A DNA stretch of 64,000 bases. Source: Lachnospiraceae bacterium UBA7202. Lineage in GTDB: Bacteria > Bacillota > Clostridia > Lachnospirales > Lachnospiraceae. The stretch covers positions 1-64,000 of the forward strand of contig DKUO01000012.1 in assembly GCA_002490705.1 (NCBI GenBank), given 5' to 3'. Both the position numbers and the translations under genes were made by a program. Below, piece by piece: positions 1 through 8,457 of the stretch (position 1 is the stretch's first letter; the number at the start of each line of letters is the position of its first letter). Below the pieces are notes generated by a model. It had not been told where the DNA came from. It ran no database searches and saw nothing but the letters and a program-made list of their open reading frames with translations.

Positions 1-27
1 ATTCCGGTTCTGGGCATTAGAACAGAG

Positions 28-72
28 AAACCCTTATAATTACTATAGTCATAGTGATTATAAGGGTTTTGT
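28..72. terminator. Bidirectional intrinsic terminator
   Basis: A long perfect hairpin: AAACCCTTATAAT pairs with ATTATAAGGGTTT, and an inner ACTAT/ATAGT stem closes a short loop. A-rich sequence precedes it and TTTT follows, so it could stop transcription from either side. It separates whatever lies upstream of the window from the first operon. Confidence 0.85.
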
Positions 73-93
73 CTTGCGTTTTATAAAAAACAG

Positions 94-122
94 TGGAAGA
101 TAGCGCGTTTATGGGATATAAT
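94..122 (+). promoter_or_regulatory. Probable sigma-A promoter of the first operon
   Basis: A perfect TATAAT lies at 117-122, about 50 bp before the first start codon. The -35 region (TGGAAG, 94-99) is poor, so the -10 carries the call. It lies just after the terminator at 28-72, where a new transcript would be expected to start. Confidence 0.5.
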
Positions 123-171
123 AAATCGAATGCTCTTTATATACAAAAAATGATAACGCACAGAGAATCAA

Positions 172-831
172 ATGGAAAATAATAAAATAACACAAATTTG
201 TCCCGGCTGTGGCGCGGCGATTCCTGAACAGGGAACGGCAATTTGCCCATATTGTGGCAGAGAGTTAATTGATTTAAGCCGGGAACATACAGATCAAAAA
301 ATTGAAGAGGTAAAAAGGGCGCAGAAAAAAACAACGGCGGTTCCTAAGAGGCTGGGCCTTGTGGTGGCGGCTACGCTGTTTGTTTTGTTTGCAGTGTTTG
401 CGCTTGTTCTCTTTTTGGACGTGCCGGATAAGATACAGGAAGCCCGGATGCAGGGAGCGATGGACAAGCTGTCCCGCGATATGGAAAAGGCTTATAAGGA
501 TGAGGACTGGGATCAGCTGGAGCAGTATTTGATTGATGAATGTGAAGATTATATCGGCGCGCCTGATTATTTCCTCTATCGCACAGCATGGTTTCTACAT
601 ACGTATCCGCCGCTTTTCGACGAAGCCTGTCAGACGCATGACACAGAGGAAATGCTGTGGATTTACGAGACGTTAGCGGAAGATTACAATATGCGTGACG
701 ATGATATTTTCTTTCGGATTTATGAGACAGACGACACCATCGAGGCGGCTTTAAAGGAAGAAGTGGAACGGGAAACAAAAATATTGACCGAGGAAGGATT
801 GGAAGATGAAATGTACAAACTGCGGCGCTGA
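172..831 (+). CDS. Zinc-ribbon single-pass membrane protein
   Basis: A 219-residue protein of unknown role. Two CxxC knuckles (residues 10-13 and 25-28) form a short zinc ribbon of the type often found at the N-terminus of Firmicutes membrane proteins. A charged linker follows, then one hydrophobic helix at about 61-83, then an acidic domain of about 135 residues rich in Asp, Glu and Tyr. With the ribbon inside, the acidic part would face out. It begins a tight cluster: its last 26 bases overlap the next gene, which has the same architecture. The ribosome site (AGAGAA) is weak. The function is not recognised. Confidence 0.75.
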   Translation: MENNKITQICPGCGAAIPEQGTAICPYCGRELIDLSREHTDQKIEEVKRAQKKTTAVPKRLGLVVAATLFVLFAVFALVLFLDVPDKIQEARMQGAMDKLSRDMEKAYKDEDWDQLEQYLIDECEDYIGAPDYFLYRTAWFLHTYPPLFDEACQTHDTEEMLWIYETLAEDYNMRDDDIFFRIYETDDTIEAALKEEVERETKILTEEGLEDEMYKLRR

Positions 832-1552
832 ATTTGCCAGCGATCAGCTGAGATGTCCGTATTGTGGCACGGTGAATGAATCGGCGCTAAAATTGGCGAA
901 AGAGCTGCAAACTTACGACGCTGCCTATGAGCAGAAGCGGGATGAGCTTTTGGAGACCGGAACAAGTCAGGTGTTAAAGCATCTTACGGTTAAGCTGGGG
1001 ATTGTTTTTTTGGCGATTGTTCTCTTTTCTTTCGGGTTTATCGCCGTATATCAGTATCGCTTTGGATTTCGGTCAACTTATCAGGTGAGGGGAGCGCGCC
1101 TTGAAGAAAATACGCAGCGGATTTCCCGCTATTTAGATGAAAAACAGTATATACGGGCCTATCTTCTCGCTTCCGCAACAGACCCTACAGGAGAGCTTTT
1201 TGGGAACTATCCGGAATATGCGAAAGAGCTTACTGCGATATATAATTACAGCCTTGTTTTGGTAGGCGTATTGCAATCCATGGATTCGATGAATGAGGGG
1301 GATAATTACCCTGCTCTTCGCGATACGGATTTGACCAGCATTCAGATTTTTTACCGCAGCGGGGATGAGGGGGAAGTCCAACAGGATCTGATACGGGAAG
1401 TTGACGGCTATTTGAAAAATTACTACCGGCTCACGGAGAAAGAGATCGAGACATTGAAGGGGCTGGATTACGGAGAGCAGTTTACGCTGGACGGAAGCAC
1501 GGATATCGAGAGTATCACCAAAGAGAGGATGGAAGAGTATTTTGGAAAGTAA
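806..1552 (+). CDS. Zinc-ribbon single-pass membrane protein (second copy of the architecture)
   Basis: A 248-residue protein with CxxC pairs at 3-6 and 17-20, a transmembrane helix at about 64-84 and an extracytoplasmic domain of about 160 residues. The architecture matches the preceding gene, but the C-terminal parts show no obvious residue-level similarity, so they are either old paralogues or the same design used twice. It starts inside the preceding gene and overlaps the next by 11 bases, which suggests translational coupling. The function is not recognised. Confidence 0.75.
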   Translation: MKCTNCGAEFASDQLRCPYCGTVNESALKLAKELQTYDAAYEQKRDELLETGTSQVLKHLTVKLGIVFLAIVLFSFGFIAVYQYRFGFRSTYQVRGARLEENTQRISRYLDEKQYIRAYLLASATDPTGELFGNYPEYAKELTAIYNYSLVLVGVLQSMDSMNEGDNYPALRDTDLTSIQIFYRSGDEGEVQQDLIREVDGYLKNYYRLTEKEIETLKGLDYGEQFTLDGSTDIESITKERMEEYFGK

Positions 1553-1949
1553 AGCGGGAAATAACGGGAAGACCAAATACTATGTGCTGATTATACTGTT
1601 TACGATCATATTCTTTATTTGTATGGCGTTCTGTTTTGTCAGGTTTGTAAGCCTTGCGCAAAAACACAGGGTACATTCCTTGTCTTACCGGATGGAAGGC
1701 ATGGAACTGGATGAGAAGATGTTCGGGGTGGAACACACTTTTTCTTCCCTTTATTTTAATTATGATTATGAGGAAGAATTTGACGAGCGCTGGGCTTTTT
1801 GTGACGCTTATCTTGCCTATGTAAATGGGCGGATTTCCGAGGATAAGGAACCTTATATTGAAGAATTGAAAGCGTATCTGAACACATCGCCGGGAGGTGA
1901 GTGGGAGAAGACGGCCAGACAATATTTGGAGGAACTGGAAGGACGATAG
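1542..1949 (+). CDS. Small single-pass membrane protein, TTG start
   Basis: A 135-residue protein with a basic N-terminus, one transmembrane helix at about 13-35 and an acidic C-terminal domain of about 95 residues. It has no cysteine ribbon. The reading frame starts at a TTG lying inside the end of the previous gene, so translation is probably coupled. It stops one base before the ATG of the EIIC gene. Its topology resembles the two upstream proteins, so the three may form one membrane complex. That is inference; the family is not recognised. Confidence 0.65.
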   Translation: MESKAGNNGKTKYYVLIILFTIIFFICMAFCFVRFVSLAQKHRVHSLSYRMEGMELDEKMFGVEHTFSSLYFNYDYEEEFDERWAFCDAYLAYVNGRISEDKEPYIEELKAYLNTSPGGEWEKTARQYLEELEGR

Positions 1950-1950
1950 T

Positions 1951-3057
1951 ATGCCTGAAAATATGAAAAAATCTTTATCAGCCGTATTTGATCATATCAG
2001 CAAATGTATGGCGCCCATCATTCCGATTGTTCTGGCGGGCGGTATCTTTAAGATGGTGGTGCTTCTGCTTACGGCGGCTCACATTCTGACAGGTACGACG
2101 GAGGTTATTTTGTCGGCGATTGCCACGACTCCTTTCTATTTCCTGCCGGTTATGGTGGCCTATTCAGCGGCGAAGCATTTTGCCACGGACCCGATGCTTG
2201 CCATCGTCAGTGTGTGCGTGCTTCTTTTCCCGGATTTTGCGGCGCTTATGGAAAGTGGGGACAAGGTCACGTTTGCGGGGATTCCGGTGGTGCCCGCGAC
2301 CTATGCCTACAGCGTGATACCAATTATTCTATTGATTTTCTGCATGTCACACATTGTGCGTTTTTTCAAACGTGTGATAAAAGAAAGTTTACAGCCGTAC
2401 CTCTTGGCGGCGTGCACTATTTTTACCACGGCGCTTTTGGGAATTTTAGTGATTGAGCCGGCGGTAAGCCTGATCAGCAATATGCTGGCGGATGCTTTGA
2501 ACATTATGCAGGACAAAGCGCCTATGTTAGCGTGGGGTATTTTCGCGGGGCTTACGATTTTTTTGGTATCGACGGGAATGCACTGGATTTTCATGACATT
2601 GGCGATCACCCAGATCGGACTCACCGGGGTGGACTATGGTATTATGGTAGCGCTGTTTATCTCCAATATGGGACTGGCAGGCTGCGATCTGGGTGTGTTT
2701 ATCAAATCGAAGGATAAAGAAATGAAATCCATGGCGTTTAGCGCCATGATTACGGCGCTTATTCCGGGCATTGCGGAACCTTCCATCTTTGGCATTTGTC
2801 TGAAAGAAAAAACGCCGGCTATCGCCAATATTCTGGGCTGTATGGTGGCAGGTGTGGTGCAGGGGGCGATTACGGTTCACGCCTTCATTTATACGTTTCC
2901 GAGCATTCCCTCGATTCTGATGTTTTACAGTGACGAGGAACCGGGTAACTTGATAAAAGCGATTGTGGTGGCGGCGGTCAGTTTTATAGCGTGCGCGGTT
3001 TTAACGATGGCGTTTTACAGGGATAAAGCGGAAAGCGGAGAGAAGAAAACGGCGTAG
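1951..3057 (+). CDS. PTS EIIC-domain membrane protein without IIA or IIB
   Basis: A 368-residue polytopic protein of the glucose/beta-glucoside/sucrose EIIC family, which forms the sugar channel of phosphotransferase systems. The family's substrate loop is visible as GIAEPSIFGI near residue 270, matching the usual G-I-T-E-P-A-I-F/Y-G form. About ten hydrophobic segments are present. The IIB domain (with its CAP-type cysteine) and the IIA domain normally fused to this family are absent, and neither is encoded nearby. I chose the ATG at 1951 because GGAACTGGAAGGA lies just upstream; an upstream in-frame start would read through the preceding gene. It may have lost PTS phosphorylation, or it may use IIB/IIA encoded elsewhere. 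Confidence 0.8.
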   Translation: MPENMKKSLSAVFDHISKCMAPIIPIVLAGGIFKMVVLLLTAAHILTGTTEVILSAIATTPFYFLPVMVAYSAAKHFATDPMLAIVSVCVLLFPDFAALMESGDKVTFAGIPVVPATYAYSVIPIILLIFCMSHIVRFFKRVIKESLQPYLLAACTIFTTALLGILVIEPAVSLISNMLADALNIMQDKAPMLAWGIFAGLTIFLVSTGMHWIFMTLAITQIGLTGVDYGIMVALFISNMGLAGCDLGVFIKSKDKEMKSMAFSAMITALIPGIAEPSIFGICLKEKTPAIANILGCMVAGVVQGAITVHAFIYTFPSIPSILMFYSDEEPGNLIKAIVVAAVSFIACAVLTMAFYRDKAESGEKKTA

Positions 3058-3064
3058 GAACAGC

Positions 3065-4273
3065 GTGGTGACAGATATGGGGGATGGCACGGAAATGAAA
3101 AAGCTGCTGTTTTTTACAGGAGATATCGAGACGCAGGGATATTTTTCCCTACAGATTGCGGAGGCGATGAAACAGCTGGGTCATGAGACGTTTATCTATG
3201 ATCTGAGCAGACCTTGGGAGAGCACGGAAAAGTTTTTTCATTTTTTTGAGAAGGGTAACACGGCGCTCATCAATTTTAATTTTCATGGGATGAGCGGGGA
3301 AGAATATTTTTTGGATGAAAATGATGTGACGATGTGGGAAGCGCTTTGCATTCCCAGCTTTGACATTGTGGTGGATCACCCTATGTACTATCATCATTTT
3401 CTGGAGAAGGTGCCTAAAAACTATTGTCACATCAGCATTGACAGGAATCATGAGGCCTATATGAAAAGGTTTTTCCCGGAGATACAGACCGGCCCTTTTC
3501 TGCCGCTTGCAGGCACCCAGTTATATCCCAATAAGACGAATGTGCCGATTGCATACCGCAGATATGATGTGACGATGGTGGGAAATTATTGTAAGCCATC
3601 CACTTTTGACAAATATATTACAAGGATCGACGATGAGTATACGAAGTTTTACCGGGATATGATAGACGATCTTCTGTCCAATCCTTACAAGACGGTGGAG
3701 GAGGTGGCAGAGGCGCATCTTAAGGCAGAGCTGGGAGATGTGCCGGAAGAAGAGCTGAAAAAAGTTATGGCGGCCCTTACTTTTATAGATTTGTATGTGC
3801 GATACACTTTCAGAGGGAGGGCGGTGCAGGAGTTAGCGGACGCAGGGATAAAGGTTCATGTGTTTGGGGACGGATGGGAGCTTTTGGAGTGCAGGCACCC
3901 GGAAAATCTGATTATTATGAATAATCTCAATTCAGAGGGATGTCTGAAAAAGCTGTGCCAGACAAAAATTTCCTTAAACGTGATGCCCTGGTTTAAGGAC
4001 GGAGCGCATGACAGAATCTTTAATACTATGTTGAACGGGGCTCTCTGCCTGACGGATAGCAGCGTATATTTGGATGAAATTCTGCACGACGGCACAGACT
4101 GTAGTATCTATTCGCTTTCAGAGATGGAAAAACTGCCGGAGATTGCGAAAGAGTTATTGGCAGATTCGGATCGTATGCAGCGGATTGCGGATTGCGGTTA
4201 TGAAATGGCAAAATCCGGGCATACCTGGGCGCACCGGGCACAGGTACTGCATAGACTGATAGAACAGAGCTGA
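3065..4273 (+). CDS. CgeB-like glycosyltransferase
   Basis: A cytoplasmic protein of about 400 residues resembling the CgeB/DUF3880 glycosyltransferases (GT-B fold). The N-terminal half has an alternating beta/alpha pattern beginning KKLLFFTGDIE. The C-terminal third has the group-1 donor-binding pattern, with DRIFNTMLNGALCLTD followed by a conserved acidic segment. The sugar and acceptor are unknown. Several starts are possible: GTG at 3065 or 3068 (AGGA 4 or 7 bases upstream), or ATG at 3077 or 3095. The upstream gene ends 7 bases earlier, so it is probably co-transcribed with the EIIC gene. Confidence 0.75.
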   Translation: MVTDMGDGTEMKKLLFFTGDIETQGYFSLQIAEAMKQLGHETFIYDLSRPWESTEKFFHFFEKGNTALINFNFHGMSGEEYFLDENDVTMWEALCIPSFDIVVDHPMYYHHFLEKVPKNYCHISIDRNHEAYMKRFFPEIQTGPFLPLAGTQLYPNKTNVPIAYRRYDVTMVGNYCKPSTFDKYITRIDDEYTKFYRDMIDDLLSNPYKTVEEVAEAHLKAELGDVPEEELKKVMAALTFIDLYVRYTFRGRAVQELADAGIKVHVFGDGWELLECRHPENLIIMNNLNSEGCLKKLCQTKISLNVMPWFKDGAHDRIFNTMLNGALCLTDSSVYLDEILHDGTDCSIYSLSEMEKLPEIAKELLADSDRMQRIADCGYEMAKSGHTWAHRAQVLHRLIEQS

Positions 4274-4291
4274 TAAAAAAGGGAGAGAATC

Positions 4292-4834
4292 ATGGACTTG
4301 TTAAAGGGGTACAGGCAGAGGCGCAAGGAACGCCTGCGCAGGCTTTATGAGCGGCAGAAAAGAATCCACAAGCTGTTAAAGGAGCACGGAGAAGATATTT
4401 TACAGTCGGAGAATTTCAGGAGTACCAAGGCGCACATTCAGCACGGTACTATGACGGTGCACAATCATTGCGTGGACGTGGCGCGTTACAGTCTGCTTTT
4501 AAATAAAAAATTGAGAATCGGCTGCAATAAGCATGATCTGATTCGGGGCGCGCTTTTACACGATTATTTTTTATACGATTGGCATGATAAGGAATATCTG
4601 GAGCACAGGCAGCGGCTGCACGGTTTTCATCATCCGTTTACGGCGCTTCGCAATGCGGGAAAGGAATATCAGCTAAACGACACACAGCGCGAGATTATAA
4701 AGAAGCATATGTGGCCTTTAACGGTGGTGCCGCCCACCTGTAGGGAGGCATGGGTCGTGACGGCGGCGGATAAATATTGTTCCCTGATGGAGACGGTAGG
4801 TATTCACAAGGGGCATGGGGCGCAGGCCTCATGA
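4292..4834 (+). CDS. HD-domain phosphohydrolase-like protein
   Basis: A 180-residue soluble protein. The metal-binding pattern of the HD superfamily is visible: His in HNHCVDVA, the HD pair in GALLHDYFLYD, further histidines in HHPFTA and KKHMWP, and a late Asp in TAADKYCS. The N-terminal 45 residues are highly basic and helical. HD proteins usually hydrolyse phosphate esters of nucleotides; the substrate here cannot be read from the sequence. Its stop overlaps the next start (ATGA), so it is translationally coupled to the decarboxylase gene. Confidence 0.8.
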   Translation: MDLLKGYRQRRKERLRRLYERQKRIHKLLKEHGEDILQSENFRSTKAHIQHGTMTVHNHCVDVARYSLLLNKKLRIGCNKHDLIRGALLHDYFLYDWHDKEYLEHRQRLHGFHHPFTALRNAGKEYQLNDTQREIIKKHMWPLTVVPPTCREAWVVTAADKYCSLMETVGIHKGHGAQAS

Positions 4835-6291
4835 GTGCTGGAGAAAGTCTGTATCAGGCTTTGTCCGCATATGGGGAGAGCGGCTTTTACCCCTGTCATA
4901 TGCCGGGGCATAAGCGGAGCCCGCTGTGCGGCGAAATGGCGGATTTTTATAGGATTGACATTACGGAGATAGAGGGGTTCGACAATCTTCATCAGGCGGA
5001 AGGCATTCTTTTGGAGGCGCAGGACAGAGCCAACCGTCTTTACGGAGCAGACGAAACCTTTTTTCTGGTAAACGGAAGTACCTGCGGGGTATTGGCGGCG
5101 GTGCTGGCGGTCACGAAGCCGGGGGATGAGATTTTGATGGCCCGTAACTGCCATAAATCCGTCTATCACGCGGCGATTCTACAGGGACTGCGGGTGCGTT
5201 ATTGTCAGCCCGCGATGATCGGGGAATATGATATTTGCGATGGGGTGCGCCCTGAGCAGATCGGGCAGCTTTTGGACCAGTATCCGGACTGTAGGGCGGT
5301 GGTCATTACCTCTCCCACCTATGAGGGAATTATTTCCGATGTGGCGGGTATTGCCGAAGCGGTACATCGGCGCGGAAAAATTCTGATTGTGGATGAGGCG
5401 CATGGGGCGCACTTTTTTTCTACAAGTGAGGGCAGCGCGGTTGCACAGGGGGCGGATCTGGTCATTCACAGCCTACATAAAACGCTTCCGTCCATGACGC
5501 AGACGGCGCTTTTGCATGTAATCGGCAGCAGAGTAGACCGCACAAGGCTGCGCAGATATCTCTCCATGCTGCAAAGCAGCAGTCCTTCCTACGTACTTAT
5601 GGCAAGCATGGATTCCTGCGTGCGTTTTATAGAAAAGCATGGACGGGAACGGTTTGCAGCGATGCGGCAGTATTATGCGGCATTTTGTAAAAAAACGGAA
5701 AATCTTCAGCATATCCGTATTGGGAAAATGACAGAAGTGTCAAAAAATTGTGCGCTGGAAGATTGGGATATTGGGAAAATAGTAATTTCTGTCAAGGGAA
5801 CGAATATGACAGGAAAAGAGCTCAGCAATGTTTTGCGGGAAAAGTATCATCTGGAGTTGGAAATGGCGGCGCAGACCTATGCGCTGGCCATGATGACGCT
5901 GATGGATGAGGAGCATGGATGGCAGAGATTGGCTGATGCTCTTGTTGAGATAGATGGTAGGATAGAGGAGAAGCCGGAGCGGACGGCTTTAAAGCGCACG
6001 GTTTTTTGTGAGGCAGAGCTGACTATGGCGGAGGCGTTCCACAGTCCCCGGGAGGAGCTTTCTTTGGAGGACGCGTCCGATAGAGTTTCAGCGGATTTTA
6101 TTATGCCCTATCCGCCGGGAATCCCTTTGGTGGCGCCGGGGGAGCGGATCAATAAAGAGGCGCTAAAGGAAATCAAAGCATGTTTGGAGACGGGGCTTTC
6201 TGTACAGGGGGTTTCGCTGGAGGGCAGAATTGGCGTTGTAGTTGAAATTCCCGAGAAAATGTGGCATGATAAAAGTGAAAAGAAGTTCTAA
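4831..6291 (+). CDS. Orn/Lys/Arg decarboxylase family protein (YaaO-like)
   Basis: A 486-residue PLP enzyme of aminotransferase fold, the short form of the Orn/Lys/Arg decarboxylase family. The N-terminal signature PCHMPGHKR, the Asp that pairs with the pyridine nitrogen in VDEAHGAHF, and the Schiff-base lysine in HSLHKTLPS are all present. The usual product of this family is a diamine or agmatine; which amino acid is used is not resolved. The start is the ATG that overlaps the HD gene stop; an upstream in-frame start is unlikely. It occupies the position of yaaO in the Bacillus yaaO-tmk-yaaQ-yaaR-holB order. Confidence 0.88.
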   Translation: MSAGESLYQALSAYGESGFYPCHMPGHKRSPLCGEMADFYRIDITEIEGFDNLHQAEGILLEAQDRANRLYGADETFFLVNGSTCGVLAAVLAVTKPGDEILMARNCHKSVYHAAILQGLRVRYCQPAMIGEYDICDGVRPEQIGQLLDQYPDCRAVVITSPTYEGIISDVAGIAEAVHRRGKILIVDEAHGAHFFSTSEGSAVAQGADLVIHSLHKTLPSMTQTALLHVIGSRVDRTRLRRYLSMLQSSSPSYVLMASMDSCVRFIEKHGRERFAAMRQYYAAFCKKTENLQHIRIGKMTEVSKNCALEDWDIGKIVISVKGTNMTGKELSNVLREKYHLELEMAAQTYALAMMTLMDEEHGWQRLADALVEIDGRIEEKPERTALKRTVFCEAELTMAEAFHSPREELSLEDASDRVSADFIMPYPPGIPLVAPGERINKEALKEIKACLETGLSVQGVSLEGRIGVVVEIPEKMWHDKSEKKF

Positions 6292-6903
6292 ATGTTTAAG
6301 GATAATGATAAAATGGGGAAAATTGTATGCCTGATGGGCAAGAGCTCGTCGGGAAAGGATACCATTTATAAAAGACTGTTGACGCAAAAAAGCGTTCCGC
6401 TTAAAACGATAGTGCCGTACACCACCCGTCCGATCCGGGTGGGAGAACAAGAAGGAGTGGAATACCACTTTACAGATGAAGCAGGATTTCAGAAGCTTTT
6501 CGCACAGGGAGTCGTGGTGGAAGACAGGGCCTACGATACCTGTTATGGTGTTTGGAGGTATTTTACTGTGGCAGATGAGGAAATCGACCTCTCAGAGTAT
6601 TCCTATGTGATGATCGGTACGCCGGAAGCCTATTTACAGCTTCGGAATTTTTATGGCACGGACAAGGTGCTTCCTATTATGATCGAGCTGGATGATGGGG
6701 TGCGCCTTCAACGGGCGTTAGATCGGGAGAAAGCGCAGGATCATCCGAAGTACGAGGAATTGTGCCGCCGGTATCTGGCGGATGTACAGGACTTTTCGGA
6801 GGAAAAGCTGTCCCTCGCGAATATTGACAGGGCCTTCTACAATGATCAGCTGGACAGCTGTATCAATGAGATTACGGATTATTTGCAGGAACATTTACAG
6901 TAA
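6292..6903 (+). CDS. Guanylate-kinase-like nucleotide kinase
   Basis: A 203-residue P-loop kinase resembling guanylate kinase. The Walker A loop is GKSSSGKD near residues 14-21, and YTTRPIRVGEQEGVEYHF matches the GMP-binding block of Gmk (normally TTRxPRxGExxGxxYxF). The expected reaction is ATP-dependent phosphorylation of GMP, though divergence leaves room for another substrate. It directly follows the decarboxylase stop. A second ATG at 6313 (MGKIVCLMG) with AAGGA upstream is an alternative start. In Bacillus this position holds tmk, so the neighbourhood has exchanged one nucleotide kinase for another. Confidence 0.75.
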   Translation: MFKDNDKMGKIVCLMGKSSSGKDTIYKRLLTQKSVPLKTIVPYTTRPIRVGEQEGVEYHFTDEAGFQKLFAQGVVVEDRAYDTCYGVWRYFTVADEEIDLSEYSYVMIGTPEAYLQLRNFYGTDKVLPIMIELDDGVRLQRALDREKAQDHPKYEELCRRYLADVQDFSEEKLSLANIDRAFYNDQLDSCINEITDYLQEHLQ

Positions 6904-6920
6904 GACAGGGGGTGACAGGG

Positions 6921-7361
6921 GTGGATATTAAAATAAATCAGGTACAGCAGACGCCGCAGATCGAGCAGCCGACGCAGGCGCAGGAGACAGACGGCACGTT
7001 TAAGTTTACTCTTGTCAGCAGGATTGAGGAGCAGGATCTGCAAAATGCCCTGCTCGGCATGATGGAGGAGATCACGAGGCAGGGCGACAAGCTTGCAAAG
7101 CACCGCGATATCAAAGATATGAAACGGTATCGGACGCTGGTAAAAGACTTTTTGAATGAAGTTGTCAACCGTTCCCATGCTTTTTCCAGAGAAAATTTTC
7201 TGGACAGGAGAGGGCGCCACAGAGTATACGGAATTATCCGTCTGATTGATCAGAATTTGGATCAGCTGGCGCAGGAGCTGGTGAAGGATGAGCAGGACAA
7301 TCTTTCTATTTTGGAAAAGATCGGAGAGATCAGAGGATTGTTGCTTGATATTTTCACTTGA
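6921..7361 (+). CDS. yaaR: YaaR family protein (DUF327)
   Basis: A small helical protein of 146 residues with a Gln/Pro-rich, poorly ordered N-terminus and a conserved C-terminal part containing DMKRYRTLVKDFLNEVV and the block from RHRVYGIIRLID onward. These match the YaaR family, which has no established function and is usually found next to holB. I prefer GTG 6921 because AGGGGG lies about 8 bases before it; GTG 6912 would be almost touching that site. It sits between the kinase and holB, as in Bacillus. Confidence 0.85.
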   Translation: MDIKINQVQQTPQIEQPTQAQETDGTFKFTLVSRIEEQDLQNALLGMMEEITRQGDKLAKHRDIKDMKRYRTLVKDFLNEVVNRSHAFSRENFLDRRGRHRVYGIIRLIDQNLDQLAQELVKDEQDNLSILEKIGEIRGLLLDIFT

Positions 7362-7400
7362 TTTGCACGGCGCGGACAGGGACTTTACGGGGGGATACAG

Positions 7401-8390
7401 ATGGCAAAGTTTTCGGATATTGTCGGACAGGAAGAATTAAAACAGCACATACAGAATGCGATTGCGACGGACAAGGTTTCCCATGCCTACATCATCAATG
7501 GGGAACGCAATGCCGGCAAGGAATTTATCGCCCGGCTTTTTGCCATGACGTTACAGTGTGAAAAGGGCGGCACGGAGCCCTGCGGGGAGTGCCATTCCTG
7601 TAAACAGGCCGAAAGCCGCAATCAGCCTGATATTATTTTCGTCAGCCATGAAAAACCCAACACCATTGGCGTGGAGGATATCAGGGAACAGATTAATAAC
7701 GATATTGGGATCAAGCCATACAGCAGCCCGCGCAAGATCTACATTATGAACGAGGGCGAAAAAATGACGCCTCAGGCGCAGAACGCACTCTTAAAGACGC
7801 TCGAGGAGCCGCCGGCATATGCGGTTATCATGATTCTCACGTCCAATGTGGAAGCGCTTCTCCCGACAATTATCAGCCGGTGCGTGGTTTTAAATATGAA
7901 ACCCGTGCAGGATGCGTTGATCAAGAAATATCTGATGGAAGAACTGGCTGTGCCTGATTACAAGGCGAATATCTGCGTTGCCTTTGCGAGAGGGAATGTG
8001 GGTAAGGCAAAGCATCTGGCGGGCAGTGAAGAGTTTGAGAAGGTGAAGGATGAAGCCATATCGCTTGTGAAATATATCACGGATATGGAGATCAGCGAGA
8101 TCGTTAAGGCGATCAAAAAGATAACGGAATATAATTTAGATATCAATGATTATCTGGATATTCTGACAGTGTGGTACAGAGACGTCCTTTTGTTTAAGGC
8201 GACAAAGGATGTGAACAGCCTGATATTCCGCAATGAGTTTCAGCAGATCAGGAAAGTGGCGGACAGAAGCACCTACGAGGGCATTGAGACCATCGTAAAC
8301 GCGCTCCAACAGGCAAAGAGAAGGCTGGAGGCAAATGTCAATTTTGACCTGACAATGGAGCTTTTGCTTCTCACAATTAAAGAAAATTAA
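7401..8390 (+). CDS. holB: DNA polymerase III subunit delta-prime
   Basis: A 329-residue AAA+ clamp-loader subunit that helps load the beta sliding clamp during replication. The N-terminus (FSDIVGQEELKQHI) is typical. The zinc-binding cysteines lie in PCGECHSC. The sensor region MTPQAQNALLKTLEEPP and the SRC motif in TIISRCVVL are clear. The P-loop is degenerate (NGERNAGKE), as expected for delta-prime, which does not hydrolyse ATP. It precedes ricT, the usual order in Firmicutes. Confidence 0.93.
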   Translation: MAKFSDIVGQEELKQHIQNAIATDKVSHAYIINGERNAGKEFIARLFAMTLQCEKGGTEPCGECHSCKQAESRNQPDIIFVSHEKPNTIGVEDIREQINNDIGIKPYSSPRKIYIMNEGEKMTPQAQNALLKTLEEPPAYAVIMILTSNVEALLPTIISRCVVLNMKPVQDALIKKYLMEELAVPDYKANICVAFARGNVGKAKHLAGSEEFEKVKDEAISLVKYITDMEISEIVKAIKKITEYNLDINDYLDILTVWYRDVLLFKATKDVNSLIFRNEFQQIRKVADRSTYEGIETIVNALQQAKRRLEANVNFDLTMELLLLTIKEN

Positions 8391-8457
8391 GCGCAGAGCA
8401 ATCCTACGGTGCATTGCGTGGGAGCTTACTGCGTATCGTAATGGAGGTTTATAGATT

